Source: Duganella sp. BJB480
GTDB lineage: Bacteria; Pseudomonadota; Gammaproteobacteria; Burkholderiales; Burkholderiaceae_D
Reading direction: 5' to 3'
Assembly: GCA_003416985.1 (NCBI GenBank)
Contig: QVIN01000003.1
Coordinates: 679,880-743,879 of the forward strand
Length of the DNA: 64,000 nt
Position numbers and translations under genes: made by a program
Shown: positions 19,071 to 31,127 of the stretch, piece by piece
Layout of the letters: every line of letters begins with the position of its first letter
Numbering within the stretch: position 1 is the stretch's first letter
Notes under the pieces: model-generated
The model's database searches: none
Seen by the model: only the letters and a program-made list of their open reading frames with translations
What the model was told of the DNA's origin: nothing

Positions 19071-20186
19071 TTAATCCCAGTTCAGCGCGCCGCCGGTCTG
19101 GTACTCGATCACGCGGGTCTCGAAGAAGTTGCGTTCCTTCTTCAGGTCGATCATCTCGCTCATCCATGGGAACGGGTTGTCTTCCTGGTCGAACAGCGTC
19201 TCCAGGCCGATCTGCGTGGCGCGGCGGTTGGCGATGAAGCGCAGGTAGCCCTTGAACATGGTCGCGTTCAGGCCCAGCACGCCGCGCGGCATGGTGTCTT
19301 CGGCGTAGGCGTACTCCAGGTCCACCGCCTTCAGGAACAGCTGCTTGATCTCTTCCTTGAACGCAGGCGTCCACAGCAGCGGGTTTTCCATCTTGATCGT
19401 GTTGATCAGATCGATGCCGAAGTTGCAATGCATCGACTCGTCGCGCAGGATGTACTGGTACTGCTCGGCGGCGCCCATCATCTTGTTCTGGCGGCCCAGC
19501 GCCAGGATCTGGGTGAAGCCGACGTAGAAGAACAGGCCTTCCATCAGGCAGGCGAACACGATCAGCGACTTCAGCAGCTGCTGGTCGTTGTGCACGGTGC
19601 CGGTGGTGAAGGCCGGGTCGGTCAGCGTGTTGATGAACGGGATCAGGAACTCATCCTTGTCGCGGATCGACTTCACTTCGTTGTAGGCGTTGAAGATCTC
19701 GCCCTCGTCCAGGCCCAGCGACTCGACGATGTACTGGTAGGCGTGGGTGTGGATCGCCTCCTCGAACGCCTGGCGCAGCAGGTACTGGCGGCATTCCGGC
19801 GCGGTGATGTGGCGGTAGGTGCCCAGCACGATGTTGTTGGCGGCCAGCGAGTCGGCGGTGACGAAGAAGCCCAGGTTGCGCTTGACCAGGCGGCGCTCGT
19901 CCTCGGTCAGGCCGTTCGGGTTCTTCCACAGCTCGATATCGCGCTGCATGTTCACTTCCTGCGGCATCCAGTGGTTGGCGCAGCCGGCCAGGTATTTGTC
20001 CCACGCCCACTTGTACTTGAACGGCACCAGCTGGTTGACGTCGGTCTTGCCGTTGATGATGCGCTTGTCGTCGGCATTGACGCGCAGCGCGACTTGCTCG
20101 GCGTTGGCTTCGCCGGAAGCCAGCGCGGCTTGGTTGACAGCTTGTGATGCGGCCGGTGCGGCCTCTTCGTCCCAGGACAGCGACAT
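19071..20186 (-). CDS. nrdB: Class Ia ribonucleotide reductase beta subunit
   Basis: The 371-aa radical-generating subunit that supplies the tyrosyl radical to NrdA for dNTP synthesis. Di-iron ligands are visible in the helices [22 protein letters not shown] and DESMHCNFG. The N-terminus has a roughly 40-residue Ala-rich extension before the core. It lies 88 bp downstream of nrdA on the same strand and is probably co-transcribed under NrdR control. Confidence 0.96.
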   Translation of the reverse strand: MSLSWDEEAAPAASQAVNQAALASGEANAEQVALRVNADDKRIINGKTDVNQLVPFKYKWAWDKYLAGCANHWMPQEVNMQRDIELWKNPNGLTEDERRLVKRNLGFFVTADSLAANNIVLGTYRHITAPECRQYLLRQAFEEAIHTHAYQYIVESLGLDEGEIFNAYNEVKSIRDKDEFLIPFINTLTDPAFTTGTVHNDQQLLKSLIVFACLMEGLFFYVGFTQILALGRQNKMMGAAEQYQYILRDESMHCNFGIDLINTIKMENPLLWTPAFKEEIKQLFLKAVDLEYAYAEDTMPRGVLGLNATMFKGYLRFIANRRATQIGLETLFDQEDNPFPWMSEMIDLKKERNFFETRVIEYQTGGALNWD

Positions 20187-20274
20187 GGTATTTTCCTTCT
20201 GAATTCGGTGTCAAAAGAACCGCCCGGACGGGCCGGGACGATTCACTCTCTATATTAGTACGTTTGCCGCCCGC

Positions 20275-23229
<2,955 letters not shown>

Positions 23230-23282
23230 TTAAGCTCCCCGATAACAGCGTGCAGTCAAAGCTGCGCGACGTAATGTTGTAT

Positions 23283-23338
23283 AAAAAAAGGCCAAAATGA
23301 AGCGGCCAGCCAAACCTGCCTGGCTGGTTAAACTGCAA
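23283..23338 (-). promoter_or_regulatory. Possible hairpin in the nrdA leader
   Basis: On the minus strand, CCAGCCA pairs with TGGCTGG, then a short GGCC/GGCC stem precedes a run of seven T residues, all between the NrdR boxes and the nrdA ATG. It could act as a weak attenuator. The T-preceding stem is only 4 bp, so this is tentative. Confidence 0.3.
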
Positions 23339-23404
23339 TAAAATGGGTGTCGAACTGGCCTTGGCGGCTTGTAAATAGTTTAAGAACCAGTGTCATGGGA
23401 ACTA

Positions 23405-23447
23405 CTATATCTAGTGATTGGTGTGAATCGATACACTGATTGTAGTG
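23405..23447 (-). promoter_or_regulatory. Tandem NrdR boxes upstream of nrdAB
   Basis: CTATATCTAGTG at 23405-23416 closely matches the NrdR consensus (acaCwAtATcTwGTgt). A second, weaker CTGATTGTAGTG lies at 23436-23447. They start 31 bp apart, the three-helical-turn spacing known for paired NrdR boxes. They lie about 175-220 bp upstream of nrdA. NrdR would repress nrdAB when dATP is abundant; nrdR itself is not in the window. Confidence 0.8.
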
Positions 23448-23475
23448 GTCGGATAATGGTAAGACAAGTGGAAAT

Positions 23476-23497
23476 TTTGCCGTTTACGGCAATTTTT
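23476..23497. terminator. Small hairpin adjoining the ampD stop codon
   Basis: TTGCCGT, TT, ACGGCAA, with five T residues on the plus-strand side and A-rich sequence on the other. It directly follows the ampD stop on the minus strand, but the longer T-run points to the plus strand, so directionality is uncertain. Confidence 0.4.
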
Positions 23498-24133
23498 CTA
23501 TTGACTTTGCGGGAGGCCTTTTGCGAAGCGCAATTCGGCGCTAGCGCCCACTAACGCGGGCTCGTCCAGTGCCTTTCGATTAAGCAGCGACTGCCAGGTT
23601 TTCCGATAAAATTCCCAATCAAACAACGGCCCCGGATCGGTCTTGCGGCCCGGCGCGATGTGCTCGTGGCCCTGGACGTCGGTCAGCGGATAGCGCGCCT
23701 GCAGCGCCACCGTCAGCTCGGCCAGCGCCTGGTACTGGGCCGGCTCGAAGCCGCTGCCGTCGGTGCCTTCCAGCTCGACGCCGATCGAATAGTCGTTGCA
23801 CTTCTCCCTGCCGCGGAACGACGACAGCCCCGCGTGCCAGGCCCGCTCGTTGGCAGAAACATACTGCATCACGCGGCCGTCGCGGCGGATGAAGAAGTGG
23901 CTCGACACCTTCAGCCCCCGCAGGTCCGCGAACGAGGGGTCAGTATTATAGTCCAAGCGGGCGGTGAACAGGTCGGACACGTGCGGACCGCCGTAACAGC
24001 CGCCCGGCAGCGAGATGTTGTGGACGACCAGCAGCGTGATGTCGGCGGGATCGGGACGGCAGTCGGCGTGCGGGCTGTCGTAGCGGATCGCCGGCCGCCA
24101 CCAGCCGTCCGCCCCCACTTCCGCGCGGCTCAC
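23498..24133 (-). CDS. ampD: 1,6-anhydro-N-acetylmuramyl-L-alanine amidase AmpD
   Basis: A cytoplasmic zinc amidase that strips peptides from recycled anhydro-muropeptides. Its loss induces AmpC in bacteria with AmpR. The GTG at 24133 overlaps the pilR stop (GTGA) and gives 211 aa; the frame runs open upstream only because it is antisense-like within pilR. Zinc ligands are seen in LLVVHNISLP (His) and GHEHIAPGRKTDPGPLFDW (His and Asp). The FTARLDYNTDPSF and SSHFFIRRDG segments are typical of AmpD. Functionally it belongs with mpl. Confidence 0.93.
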   Translation of the reverse strand: MSRAEVGADGWWRPAIRYDSPHADCRPDPADITLLVVHNISLPGGCYGGPHVSDLFTARLDYNTDPSFADLRGLKVSSHFFIRRDGRVMQYVSANERAWHAGLSSFRGREKCNDYSIGVELEGTDGSGFEPAQYQALAELTVALQARYPLTDVQGHEHIAPGRKTDPGPLFDWEFYRKTWQSLLNRKALDEPALVGASAELRFAKGLPQSQ

Positions 24134-25638
24134 GCTTCCGGCTCCTGGATGTTCAGCTTCTGCATCTGGTAGCGCAGCTGGCGGAAGCTGATGCCCAGCA
24201 GCTGGGCGGCCTGGGTGCGGTTGAACTGCGTCTGCGCCAGCGCGCGCAGGATGATGTCGCGCTCGATCTGGTTCAGGTAATCGGGCAGGCTGCTGGGCAG
24301 CGCGTCCAGGTGCGGCAGCGCGGCGGGCGGCGCCGGGTCGGCCGGCGTCGGGGCGGTGGCCGCCGCCGATGCCGCCGGCAGCGGCGATGGCGGCACAGCC
24401 GGCGCGGCGCCGTCGGCGAACGGCGGCGCCGCCAGCGGCGCCGGCGCCTCGACGTTGCGCGCGCCCTTCAGCGCCAGGTCGGCCACCTCGATCACGCCGT
24501 CGTTGGCGAAGGCCAGCGCGCGCTCCAGGATGTTTTCCAGCTCGCGCACATTGCCGGGGAAGGAGTAGCCGCGCAAGGTCTCCAGCACGCCCTCGCCCAG
24601 CCGCGCCTTGTGCTCGAAGGTGCCCAGCCGGTCGAGGATGGCGGCGGTCAGCACGGGCAGGTCGTCGAGCCGTTCGCGCAGCGGCGGCAGACTCAGTTCG
24701 ATCACGTTCAGGCGGTAGAACAGGTCCTGCCGGAAGCTGCCCTGCTCCACGCACTGCTCCAGGTTCTTGTGGGTGGCGCTGATGATGCGTACGTCGACCG
24801 GCTCCTCGGCGGTGGCGCCGATCTTGCGCACGCGCCGCTCCTGGATCGCCCGCAGCAGCTTGACCTGCATCGCCAGCGGCAGGTCGGCCACCTCGTCGAG
24901 CATCAGCGTGCCGCCGTTGGCCGCCTGGAAGAAGCCGTCGCGCTCATCGGCCGCGCCGGTGAAGGCGCCCTTGCGGTAGCCGAAGAACTCCGCCTCCATC
25001 AGCGCCTCGGGAATCGCGCCGCAGTTGACGGCGATGAAAGGCTTGCCCGCGCGCGAACTCTGGGCGTGGATCTCGCGCGCCGCCAGCTCCTTGCCGCTGC
25101 CCGATTCGCCGTTGATGGCGATCGGCGCCATCGAGCGCGCCAGCCGCGCGATCTGCGCGCGCAGCGCCTGGATCACGGCCGACTCGCCTTTCAAACGGCT
25201 GTCCAGCGGCGCGGCGCATGGCGCCTCGCCGGCCGGCGGCTCGGCGTTCAGCCGCAGCGCCGACTGCACCATCACCCGCAGCTGGTCCAGCGCCACCGGC
25301 TTGGAGATGTAGTCGAAGGCCCCGGCCTTGAGCGCGATGACGGCGTTGTCGGCGCTGCCGAAGGCCGTCACCACCGCGATCGGCGTGTTCTTATATGCGG
25401 CGCTGACCTCGCGCACCAGCTCCAGCCCCAAGCCGTCGGGCAGGCGCATGTCGGTCAGCACCAGCTGGTATTCGCGTTCGGCGTTGGCCAGCAGGCCGCG
25501 CGCCTGCGCCAGCGTGGCGGCGCTGTCGACGTCCAGGCCCATTTTCAGCAGGGTCAGTTCCAGCAGCTCGCGCAGGTCGGCCTCGTCGTCGACGACCAGC
25601 ACGCGGGGGGCGCGTTGGGAACCTCTAGCAGTCATCAA
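24130..25638 (-). CDS. pilR: Sigma-54-dependent response regulator, PilR type
   Basis: A 502-aa NtrC-family activator. The receiver domain (residues 10-125) has phospho-acceptor Asp63 in VLTDMRLPDG. The AAA+ domain has Walker A GESGSGKE and the sigma-54 contact loop GAFTGA. An Ala/Pro-rich linker leads to a Fis-type helix-turn-helix at the C-terminus (NRTQAAQLLGISFRQLRYQMQKLNI). Pairing with a PilS-like kinase suggests control of type IV pilin transcription. No pilA lies nearby, apart from a prepilin-like ORF at the left edge. It begins 10 bp after pilS. Confidence 0.9.
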   Translation of the reverse strand: MMTARGSQRAPRVLVVDDEADLRELLELTLLKMGLDVDSAATLAQARGLLANAEREYQLVLTDMRLPDGLGLELVREVSAAYKNTPIAVVTAFGSADNAVIALKAGAFDYISKPVALDQLRVMVQSALRLNAEPPAGEAPCAAPLDSRLKGESAVIQALRAQIARLARSMAPIAINGESGSGKELAAREIHAQSSRAGKPFIAVNCGAIPEALMEAEFFGYRKGAFTGAADERDGFFQAANGGTLMLDEVADLPLAMQVKLLRAIQERRVRKIGATAEEPVDVRIISATHKNLEQCVEQGSFRQDLFYRLNVIELSLPPLRERLDDLPVLTAAILDRLGTFEHKARLGEGVLETLRGYSFPGNVRELENILERALAFANDGVIEVADLALKGARNVEAPAPLAAPPFADGAAPAVPPSPLPAASAAATAPTPADPAPPAALPHLDALPSSLPDYLNQIERDIILRALAQTQFNRTQAAQLLGISFRQLRYQMQKLNIQEPEA

Positions 25639-25647
25639 ACAGCCTTT

Positions 25648-27330
25648 CTACGTCTGCGCCGGATGGGCGAAGGTGATTACGAAGCGCCCGCGCGAGCGCG
25701 GAGTCCCATCGGGGCTGTCTTTGATATCAAAACGATATTCGTAGTCCAACCGCGCTTCGTTATTCAAACACAATTCGCGCGCCAGATATAGTCCCAGGCC
25801 GGTCCCCTTGCTCGATGTGGTGTAAAACGGCTCAAACAGGTGGGCGCGCACCTCGGGCGAGATGCCGGGGCCGTCGTCCTGCACATGCAGCTCCATCGGC
25901 CGCGCCTTCTCGCTCACCAGCTCCATCCGCACCGAGGCCGGCGCGCCGCTGGCGTAGCGCACCGCGTTGTTGAGCAGGTTGAGCACCACCTCGCGCAGGT
26001 GCAGCGCGTCGAAGCGCACCAGCGTGCCGGCCGGCGCCGACACCGCCAGCAGGTCGTGCGGCAGGCCGTGGGTGTCGACGAATTCGGTTTTCAGCTCGGC
26101 CAGGAAGAGGTCCAGCGCCAGCGGCTCGCTGTGCGGCTGCACCTTGCGCGACAGTTGCAGGATGTCCTCGACCATGCGGTTGACCCGCGCCACGTTGTCG
26201 CCGACGATCTTCAGCAGCCGCAGATGGACGGTGCTGTCGAGGTCCTCGCCCAGCAGCGCGGTGGCGTGGCCGATGGCCGACAGCGGATTGCGCACCTCGT
26301 GCGCGATGCTGGCCGTGAGCCGCCCCATCGACGCCAGCTTCAGTTGCTGCGCCTGGTTCTCGATGCCGGTCACGTCCTGCAAAAAGATCACGCTGCGCTC
26401 CGTGTCCAGGCCGGCCGTGTCGACCGCCGCGAAGCGCACCTTCAGATGCGCGGCCAGGTCGCGCCGCGCGCTCCAGGCGGCGGTCACGTCGCGCAGCGCC
26501 GCCTCGCCATACGGCTTGATGGTGACGTAGGCGGTGCTGCGCGCGGGATCGGCGCGCCACTCGGCGTAGGCCTGCGCCAGCGGCGCCAGCGCGGCGGCGG
26601 CCGACAGCCGGAACCTCATCTCCGGCCCGACCATGCCCAGCATCTGCTGCGCCGCCGGATTGCCGGCGAAGACCTGGCCATCCGGATCGACCACCAAAAT
26701 GCCGTCGCCGACGTTGGCCATCACCAGCCGGTTGACCGCCTGCTGCACGGTGATCTCGACGCCGCGCTGGATCGCCAGCTCCTCCTGGCCGATCAGCCGG
26801 GCCGCCATGCGGTTGACCACCAGCACGGCGGCGAAGAAGGCCGCGCCGTACAGGCCCGCCTGCAGGTAGGGCTGCTCGCCCTCCATCATGAACACCTGCC
26901 AGGTCGATTCGGCCAGCATGAACAGCGCCACCAGCGCGGCACAGAACAGCGACAGCATCAGCGGCGCCAGGATGGCCACGCCGGCCAGCGGGAACAGGTA
27001 GAGGATGGCCAGCCCGCTGCGCAAGCCGCCGCCGGCCAGGAACAGCAGCGAGATGACGGCCAGGTCGCAGGCGACCTGCGACAGCAGCTGCAGCAGGAAG
27101 CGGCGCTGCCAGTAGACCGCCGTCAGCGCGAACAGGATCGCCAGGCCCAAATAGACCAGGCAGATCTGCAGGTACAGATAGGGGCCGGAGGCGCGCAGGC
27201 CGTGGTTGTCGAAGCTCAGGTAGACCAGCAGCACCAGCGCGATCACCACGCGGGTGGCGTTGAGCGTCTGCAGCGAACGCCAGAAGGTGGCGCGCGATCC
27301 GGCCGACAAGGCTTGAAGGCGCGCGATCAT
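25648..27330 (-). CDS. pilS: PilS-like sensor histidine kinase
   Basis: A 560-aa inner-membrane kinase. About six membrane helices occupy residues 25-175, followed by a PAS domain (about 195-325) and a HisKA domain with phospho-accepting His344 in SIAHEVRNPLS. The HATPase domain carries the N-box LLNNAVRYA, the G1 box DDGPGIS and GTGLGLYLAREL. The multi-helix sensor matches PilS, which monitors pilin in the membrane. It overlaps or abuts pilR and the small PP0621-like gene in one operon. Confidence 0.9.
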   Translation of the reverse strand: MIARLQALSAGSRATFWRSLQTLNATRVVIALVLLVYLSFDNHGLRASGPYLYLQICLVYLGLAILFALTAVYWQRRFLLQLLSQVACDLAVISLLFLAGGGLRSGLAILYLFPLAGVAILAPLMLSLFCAALVALFMLAESTWQVFMMEGEQPYLQAGLYGAAFFAAVLVVNRMAARLIGQEELAIQRGVEITVQQAVNRLVMANVGDGILVVDPDGQVFAGNPAAQQMLGMVGPEMRFRLSAAAALAPLAQAYAEWRADPARSTAYVTIKPYGEAALRDVTAAWSARRDLAAHLKVRFAAVDTAGLDTERSVIFLQDVTGIENQAQQLKLASMGRLTASIAHEVRNPLSAIGHATALLGEDLDSTVHLRLLKIVGDNVARVNRMVEDILQLSRKVQPHSEPLALDLFLAELKTEFVDTHGLPHDLLAVSAPAGTLVRFDALHLREVVLNLLNNAVRYASGAPASVRMELVSEKARPMELHVQDDGPGISPEVRAHLFEPFYTTSSKGTGLGLYLARELCLNNEARLDYEYRFDIKDSPDGTPRSRGRFVITFAHPAQT

Positions 27331-27340
27331 GCGCGGCGGC

Positions 27341-27619
27341 CTAGACGCCCGGCAGCGTGGCGTGGGCCGCGCTGCAGTAGTCGCGGCCGCGCGCCTGCAC
27401 GGTTTCCGATGCCGGATAGAAGATGCCGCAGTGGGCGCATTGCAGCATGGTCTCGGCTTCGGCCACAGCCCTGGCCTCGGCCTGGCCGGCGGCGCGGCCG
27501 GCCGGCTGCTGCGGCTCGCGGAACTGCTGCCGATGGCGCTTCTGCGCCTCGCGGATCTTGCTGCGGACGGCGAAGATCACCAGGAACACCAACGCCAGCC
27601 AAAAAATTATACGGCTCAT
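27341..27619 (-). CDS. PP0621-family small zinc-ribbon-like membrane protein
   Basis: A 92-aa protein starting MSRIIFWLALVFLVIFAV (membrane helix), then a charged Gln/Arg/Ala-rich linker and a C-terminal metal-site-like motif CAHCGIFYPASE followed by CSAAH. The ATG at 27619 overlaps the stop of the CcsA-like gene as ATGA; a TTG start 6 bp earlier is possible. This small family is regularly found beside pilS in betaproteobacteria and pseudomonads, from memory. Function unknown. Confidence 0.85.
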   Translation of the reverse strand: MSRIIFWLALVFLVIFAVRSKIREAQKRHRQQFREPQQPAGRAAGQAEARAVAEAETMLQCAHCGIFYPASETVQARGRDYCSAAHATLPGV

Positions 27620-28422
27620 GCCCAACCCTTATGCAAAACCACTTCAAACACAAAACGGCTGCCGACATAGGCCAGCAACAAGGTGGCGAATCCGGCCAGC
27701 GTGAAGCTCAGCGCGGTCTTGCCGCGCCAGCCGCGGAAGCGGCGGCCCGCCAGCAGCGCCGCGAACAGCACCCACGACATCATGGTGAACACCGACTTGT
27801 GGTCCCATTTGAGCGCCTGGCCGAACAGCTGTTCCGAGAACACGATCCCCGACAACACGGTCAAACTTAGCAAGGTGAAGCCGATGCCGATCATGCGGAA
27901 CAACAGCTTCTCCATGGTCAGCAGCGCCGGCAGCTGGTCCAGCGCGGCGGCCAGGAAGCCCTTGCGTTCGGTGCCCGCGTGCAGGCGCTTTTCCTGCAGC
28001 GCCATCAGCACCGCGTGGAAGGCGGCCACCGTCAGCGTGCTGTAGGCCAGCGTGGCGATGGCGATGTGCCAGCCGAACAGCGGCGACTTGCCCTCCAGCG
28101 GGATCACGCTGCCGGGGAAGCCGGCCTGCAGGGCGGCCGCCAGCGCGGCGTTCGGCATGACCAGGCGGCGCATGCCGTCCAGGCTGAAGTTCTGGTTCTC
28201 GATCCAGTAGGCGCCGACCGACACCCACAGCGCCGACGACAGCATGGCGGCGAAGCCGATGCGGATGGCGCCGGCGCCGCCGGCCACCTCGGACCACAGG
28301 CCGGCGCCGTGCAGCAGCCAGGCGGCGGCGGTCACGGCGGAAATGAGCCCGGCACGGCGCGACGGCAGCGCCGCGCACAACAGGTACAGCGCGATGGCTG
28401 CCAAAAGTAGGATAGTCTGCAT
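27616..28422 (-). CDS. CcsA/YpjD-like cytochrome c assembly family membrane protein
   Basis: A 268-aa protein with about eight hydrophobic helices. The hallmark motif of the CcsA/CcmC superfamily is seen as KSPLFGWHIAIATLAYS and KWDHKSVFTMMSWVLFA, where conserved histidines and tryptophans could bind haem. In E. coli the homologue ypjD sits next to ffh. Here ffh is about 5 kb away, with an ABC transporter and two other genes in between. It is coupled to the PP0621-like gene. Confidence 0.87.
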   Translation of the reverse strand: MQTILLLAAIALYLLCAALPSRRAGLISAVTAAAWLLHGAGLWSEVAGGAGAIRIGFAAMLSSALWVSVGAYWIENQNFSLDGMRRLVMPNAALAAALQAGFPGSVIPLEGKSPLFGWHIAIATLAYSTLTVAAFHAVLMALQEKRLHAGTERKGFLAAALDQLPALLTMEKLLFRMIGIGFTLLSLTVLSGIVFSEQLFGQALKWDHKSVFTMMSWVLFAALLAGRRFRGWRGKTALSFTLAGFATLLLAYVGSRFVFEVVLHKGWA

Positions 28423-28444
28423 GTCCGGCAGTTTACACCATCGC

Positions 28445-29242
28445 TCAGTCGACGGCTGCCATGCGCAGCTCGTCGTTGTGATGGCGCTGCTGCTCCTCCA
28501 TCACCAGTTGGCCCAGTTCGCGCTTGAGGGCGTTGAACTCGGCGGAGGCCGGATCGCGCAGGCGCGGCAGTTCGACCATCAGGTCGCGCTTGACGGTGCC
28601 GGGACGGTAGGTCATCACCACGATGCGGTCGGCCAGGTAGATCGCCTCTTCGATGCTGTGGGTGACGAAGATGATGGTCTTTTTCAGCTCGGCCCAGAGG
28701 CGCAGCAGCTCGTCCTGCAGGTTGCGGCGGGTCAGCGCGTCCAGCGCGCCGAAGGGCTCGTCCATCAGCATGATCGGCGAATCGAGCGCCAGCACGCGGG
28801 CGATCGCCACCCGCTGGCGCATGCCGCCCGACAGGTCCTTCGGGAAGCGGTGCTTGAAGTCGCCCAGCGACAGCATGGCCAGCAGCTGGTCGACCTTGGC
28901 CGCGATCTGCGCCTGCGGCATGCCCTTGATCTCCAGGCCGAAGGCGATGTTCTTCTCCACCGTCATCCACGGGAACAGCGCGTACTCCTGGAACACCATG
29001 CCGCGCTCGGGGCCGGGCGCGCGCACCTCCTTGCCGTCGGCCAGGATGCGGCCGGAACTCGGCGGCGCGAAGCCGGCGATGGCGTTGAGCAGCGTGGACT
29101 TGCCGCAGCCCGAGGGTCCCAGCAGGCAGACGAACTGGCCCTGCGGGATCTCCAGGTCGATGTCCTTGAGCGCCACCAGCTGGCGCTCGGCGGTCTGGAA
29201 CACCTTGCTGACGTTGGCGACGACGATGTGATGAGGGTTCAT
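28445..29242 (-). CDS. ABC transporter ATPase, nitrate/sulfonate/taurine type
   Basis: A 265-aa ATPase with Walker A GPSGCGKST, the Q-loop, signature LSGGMRQRVAIAR, Walker B LMDEPFGALD, and the switch histidine in VTHSIEEA. Its closest families are SsuB, TauB and NrtD. The ATG shares a base with the permease stop (TGATG). The transported solute cannot be decided from sequence; no desulfonation or nitrate-assimilation gene is adjacent. Confidence 0.92.
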   Translation of the reverse strand: MNPHHIVVANVSKVFQTAERQLVALKDIDLEIPQGQFVCLLGPSGCGKSTLLNAIAGFAPPSSGRILADGKEVRAPGPERGMVFQEYALFPWMTVEKNIAFGLEIKGMPQAQIAAKVDQLLAMLSLGDFKHRFPKDLSGGMRQRVAIARVLALDSPIMLMDEPFGALDALTRRNLQDELLRLWAELKKTIIFVTHSIEEAIYLADRIVVMTYRPGTVKRDLMVELPRLRDPASAEFNALKRELGQLVMEEQQRHHNDELRMAAVD

Positions 29243-30063
29243 CAGTTCTCCAGGCCGCGGTGCCAGCGCAGCAGATGGTTGTTCAGTTTATTGACGGCGG
29301 TGTCGATGATCAGGCCGATCAGGCCGATGGTGATCATGCCGGCCATGATCTTGTCCGACCAGAAGTACTCGCGCGCCTCCAGGATGCGGAAGCCCAGGCC
29401 GTTGTTCACGGCGATCATCTCGGACACGATCACCACGATGAAGGCGGTGCCGATGCCGATCCGCACGCCCGACAAGATATACGGCACGGCGGCCGGCAGG
29501 ATCACGCGCACGAACAGCGTGGCGCCGCTGGCGCCGAGGTTGCGCGCGGCGCGCAGGTAGATGCTGTCGACCTGGCGCACGCCGGCGATGGTGTTCATCA
29601 GCACCGGGAAGAAGGCGCCCAGCACGATCAAAAAGATGGCCGGCGGATTGCCCAGGCCGAACCACAGGATGGACAGCGGGATGTAGGCGATCGGCGGAAT
29701 CGGCCGCAGCAGCTGCATCAGCGGATTGAGCCAGGCGTACACGGTCTGGCTGGCGCCCATCACCAGGCCCAGCGGCAGCGCCAGCGCGGCGCCGATGGCG
29801 AAGCCGACCAGCACGCGGTACAGGCTGCCGAGGGCGTCGACGATCAGCTCGCCCGACACGGCCCACAGCAGCCAGCTGCCCTGCTCCGGGCTGTACGGCT
29901 GGACCGGCAGCAGATAGGCGATCCAGCGTTCCAGCACCGCCAGCGGCGACGGCAGCATCTGCGGATTGACCCAGCCCTTCATCGACACCAGCTGCCACAC
30001 GCCGATCACCAGCGCCGGCACGATCAGGCCGACACCCGCCTCCCTCGCGTTGAACTTGGCCAT
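29242..30063 (-). CDS. ABC transporter permease, SsuC/TauC type
   Basis: A 273-aa inner-membrane permease with about six helices and the EAA-type coupling loop (AARNLGASGATLFVRVILPAAVPYI). SsuC-like features include the N-terminal WQLVSMKGWVNPQMLPSP region. Its start directly abuts the TAA of the binding-protein gene, and its stop overlaps the ATPase start, so the three transporter genes form one transcription unit. Confidence 0.92.
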   Translation of the reverse strand: MAKFNAREAGVGLIVPALVIGVWQLVSMKGWVNPQMLPSPLAVLERWIAYLLPVQPYSPEQGSWLLWAVSGELIVDALGSLYRVLVGFAIGAALALPLGLVMGASQTVYAWLNPLMQLLRPIPPIAYIPLSILWFGLGNPPAIFLIVLGAFFPVLMNTIAGVRQVDSIYLRAARNLGASGATLFVRVILPAAVPYILSGVRIGIGTAFIVVIVSEMIAVNNGLGFRILEAREYFWSDKIMAGMITIGLIGLIIDTAVNKLNNHLLRWHRGLEN

Positions 30064-31041
30064 TTACTTGACGCCCAGGCTTTTCTTGGCGGCGTCCAGC
30101 AGGTCGGTCTTGACCCATTCCCTGGCGGCGGGCGGCTTGCTCATGCGGCCGACGCCGGTCTTGAACATGACGTCGGTGGTGACCTGGATGTGCTCGGGCG
30201 TGATGTCGTAGGAGTACGGCGAATTGCCGATGGCGTCGTTGAAGTCTTCCTTGGTGATCTGGCCCTTGAACACGGTCTCGCGCACATACTTCTCGGCCAC
30301 GGCCGGCTGGTCGATGAAGGTCTTGGTGGCCTCGACGAAGCAGCGCATGAACTTCTCGGCCAGCGGGCGCTTCTCCTTGTAGAACTTCTCGGTCATCACC
30401 ATCGTGCGGACCGGTTCGCCGATCGGGGTGTCGTAGGGCTTGATGATCTCGTTGCCGTAGCCCTTGTTGATCGACTGCGACGACTGCGGCTCGGAGTTCA
30501 TCATGGCGTCGATGTTCTTGCCCAGCAGCGCCTGGTTCAAATCGGCGTAGGCCAGGTAGATCAGCTGCACGTCCTTGCCCGGCTGGTCGGACGCGGAGAG
30601 GCCGGCCTGCTGCAGCTCGGCCAGCAGCAGCACCTCCTGGATGCCGCCGCGCGTGACGCCGACCTTCCTGCCCTTGAGGTCCTTGACGCTTTTCATCTTG
30701 AGGTCGGCGCGGCCCACCAGGCGCGCGCCGCCCTTGGCGAAGCCGGCCACCACGTAGATCGGCGCGCCGCTGGCGCGGCCGGAGATGGCCGCCTCCGACG
30801 CCGTGGTGCCGACGTCGAGCTCGCCGGCGATAATCCCCTGCATCACGTCCAGGCCCTTGGCGAACACCCGCTCCTCGACCTTGATGCCGCACTTGGGGGC
30901 GATCTCCTTGATGTAGGAAACCGCGCCGTAGTGGGCGAACTTCAGGTTGCCCAGGCGGACCACCTCCTGCGCGGACGTCGCGCCGGCGGCGGCCAGCATG
31001 GCGGCGATGGTCAAGGTCTTGCCGATGGCGTTCAATTTCAT
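30064..31041 (-). CDS. Periplasmic substrate-binding protein of the ABC transporter
   Basis: A 325-aa NMT1/SsuA-like binding protein. A clear Sec signal peptide ends at ATSAQE (about residue 24). VVRLGNLKFAHYGAVSYIKE then begins the mature domain, with the typical GLDVMQGIIAGELDVG and LKGRKVGVTRGGIQEVLL segments. Translation starts at MKLNAIGKTL with AGGAGAG upstream; an in-frame extension to 31098 is rejected. The ligand is probably a sulfonate, nitrate or related small molecule but is not determinable here. Confidence 0.9.
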   Translation of the reverse strand: MKLNAIGKTLTIAAMLAAAGATSAQEVVRLGNLKFAHYGAVSYIKEIAPKCGIKVEERVFAKGLDVMQGIIAGELDVGTTASEAAISGRASGAPIYVVAGFAKGGARLVGRADLKMKSVKDLKGRKVGVTRGGIQEVLLLAELQQAGLSASDQPGKDVQLIYLAYADLNQALLGKNIDAMMNSEPQSSQSINKGYGNEIIKPYDTPIGEPVRTMVMTEKFYKEKRPLAEKFMRCFVEATKTFIDQPAVAEKYVRETVFKGQITKEDFNDAIGNSPYSYDITPEHIQVTTDVMFKTGVGRMSKPPAAREWVKTDLLDAAKKSLGVK

Positions 31042-31127
31042 CCGTCTCTCCTGTCGTGTGTGATGGCACTGTAATGTGTGCAGATCATACCAAGCCACGG
31101 ATGACTTGCCTATCGCCTATCGTCGCA

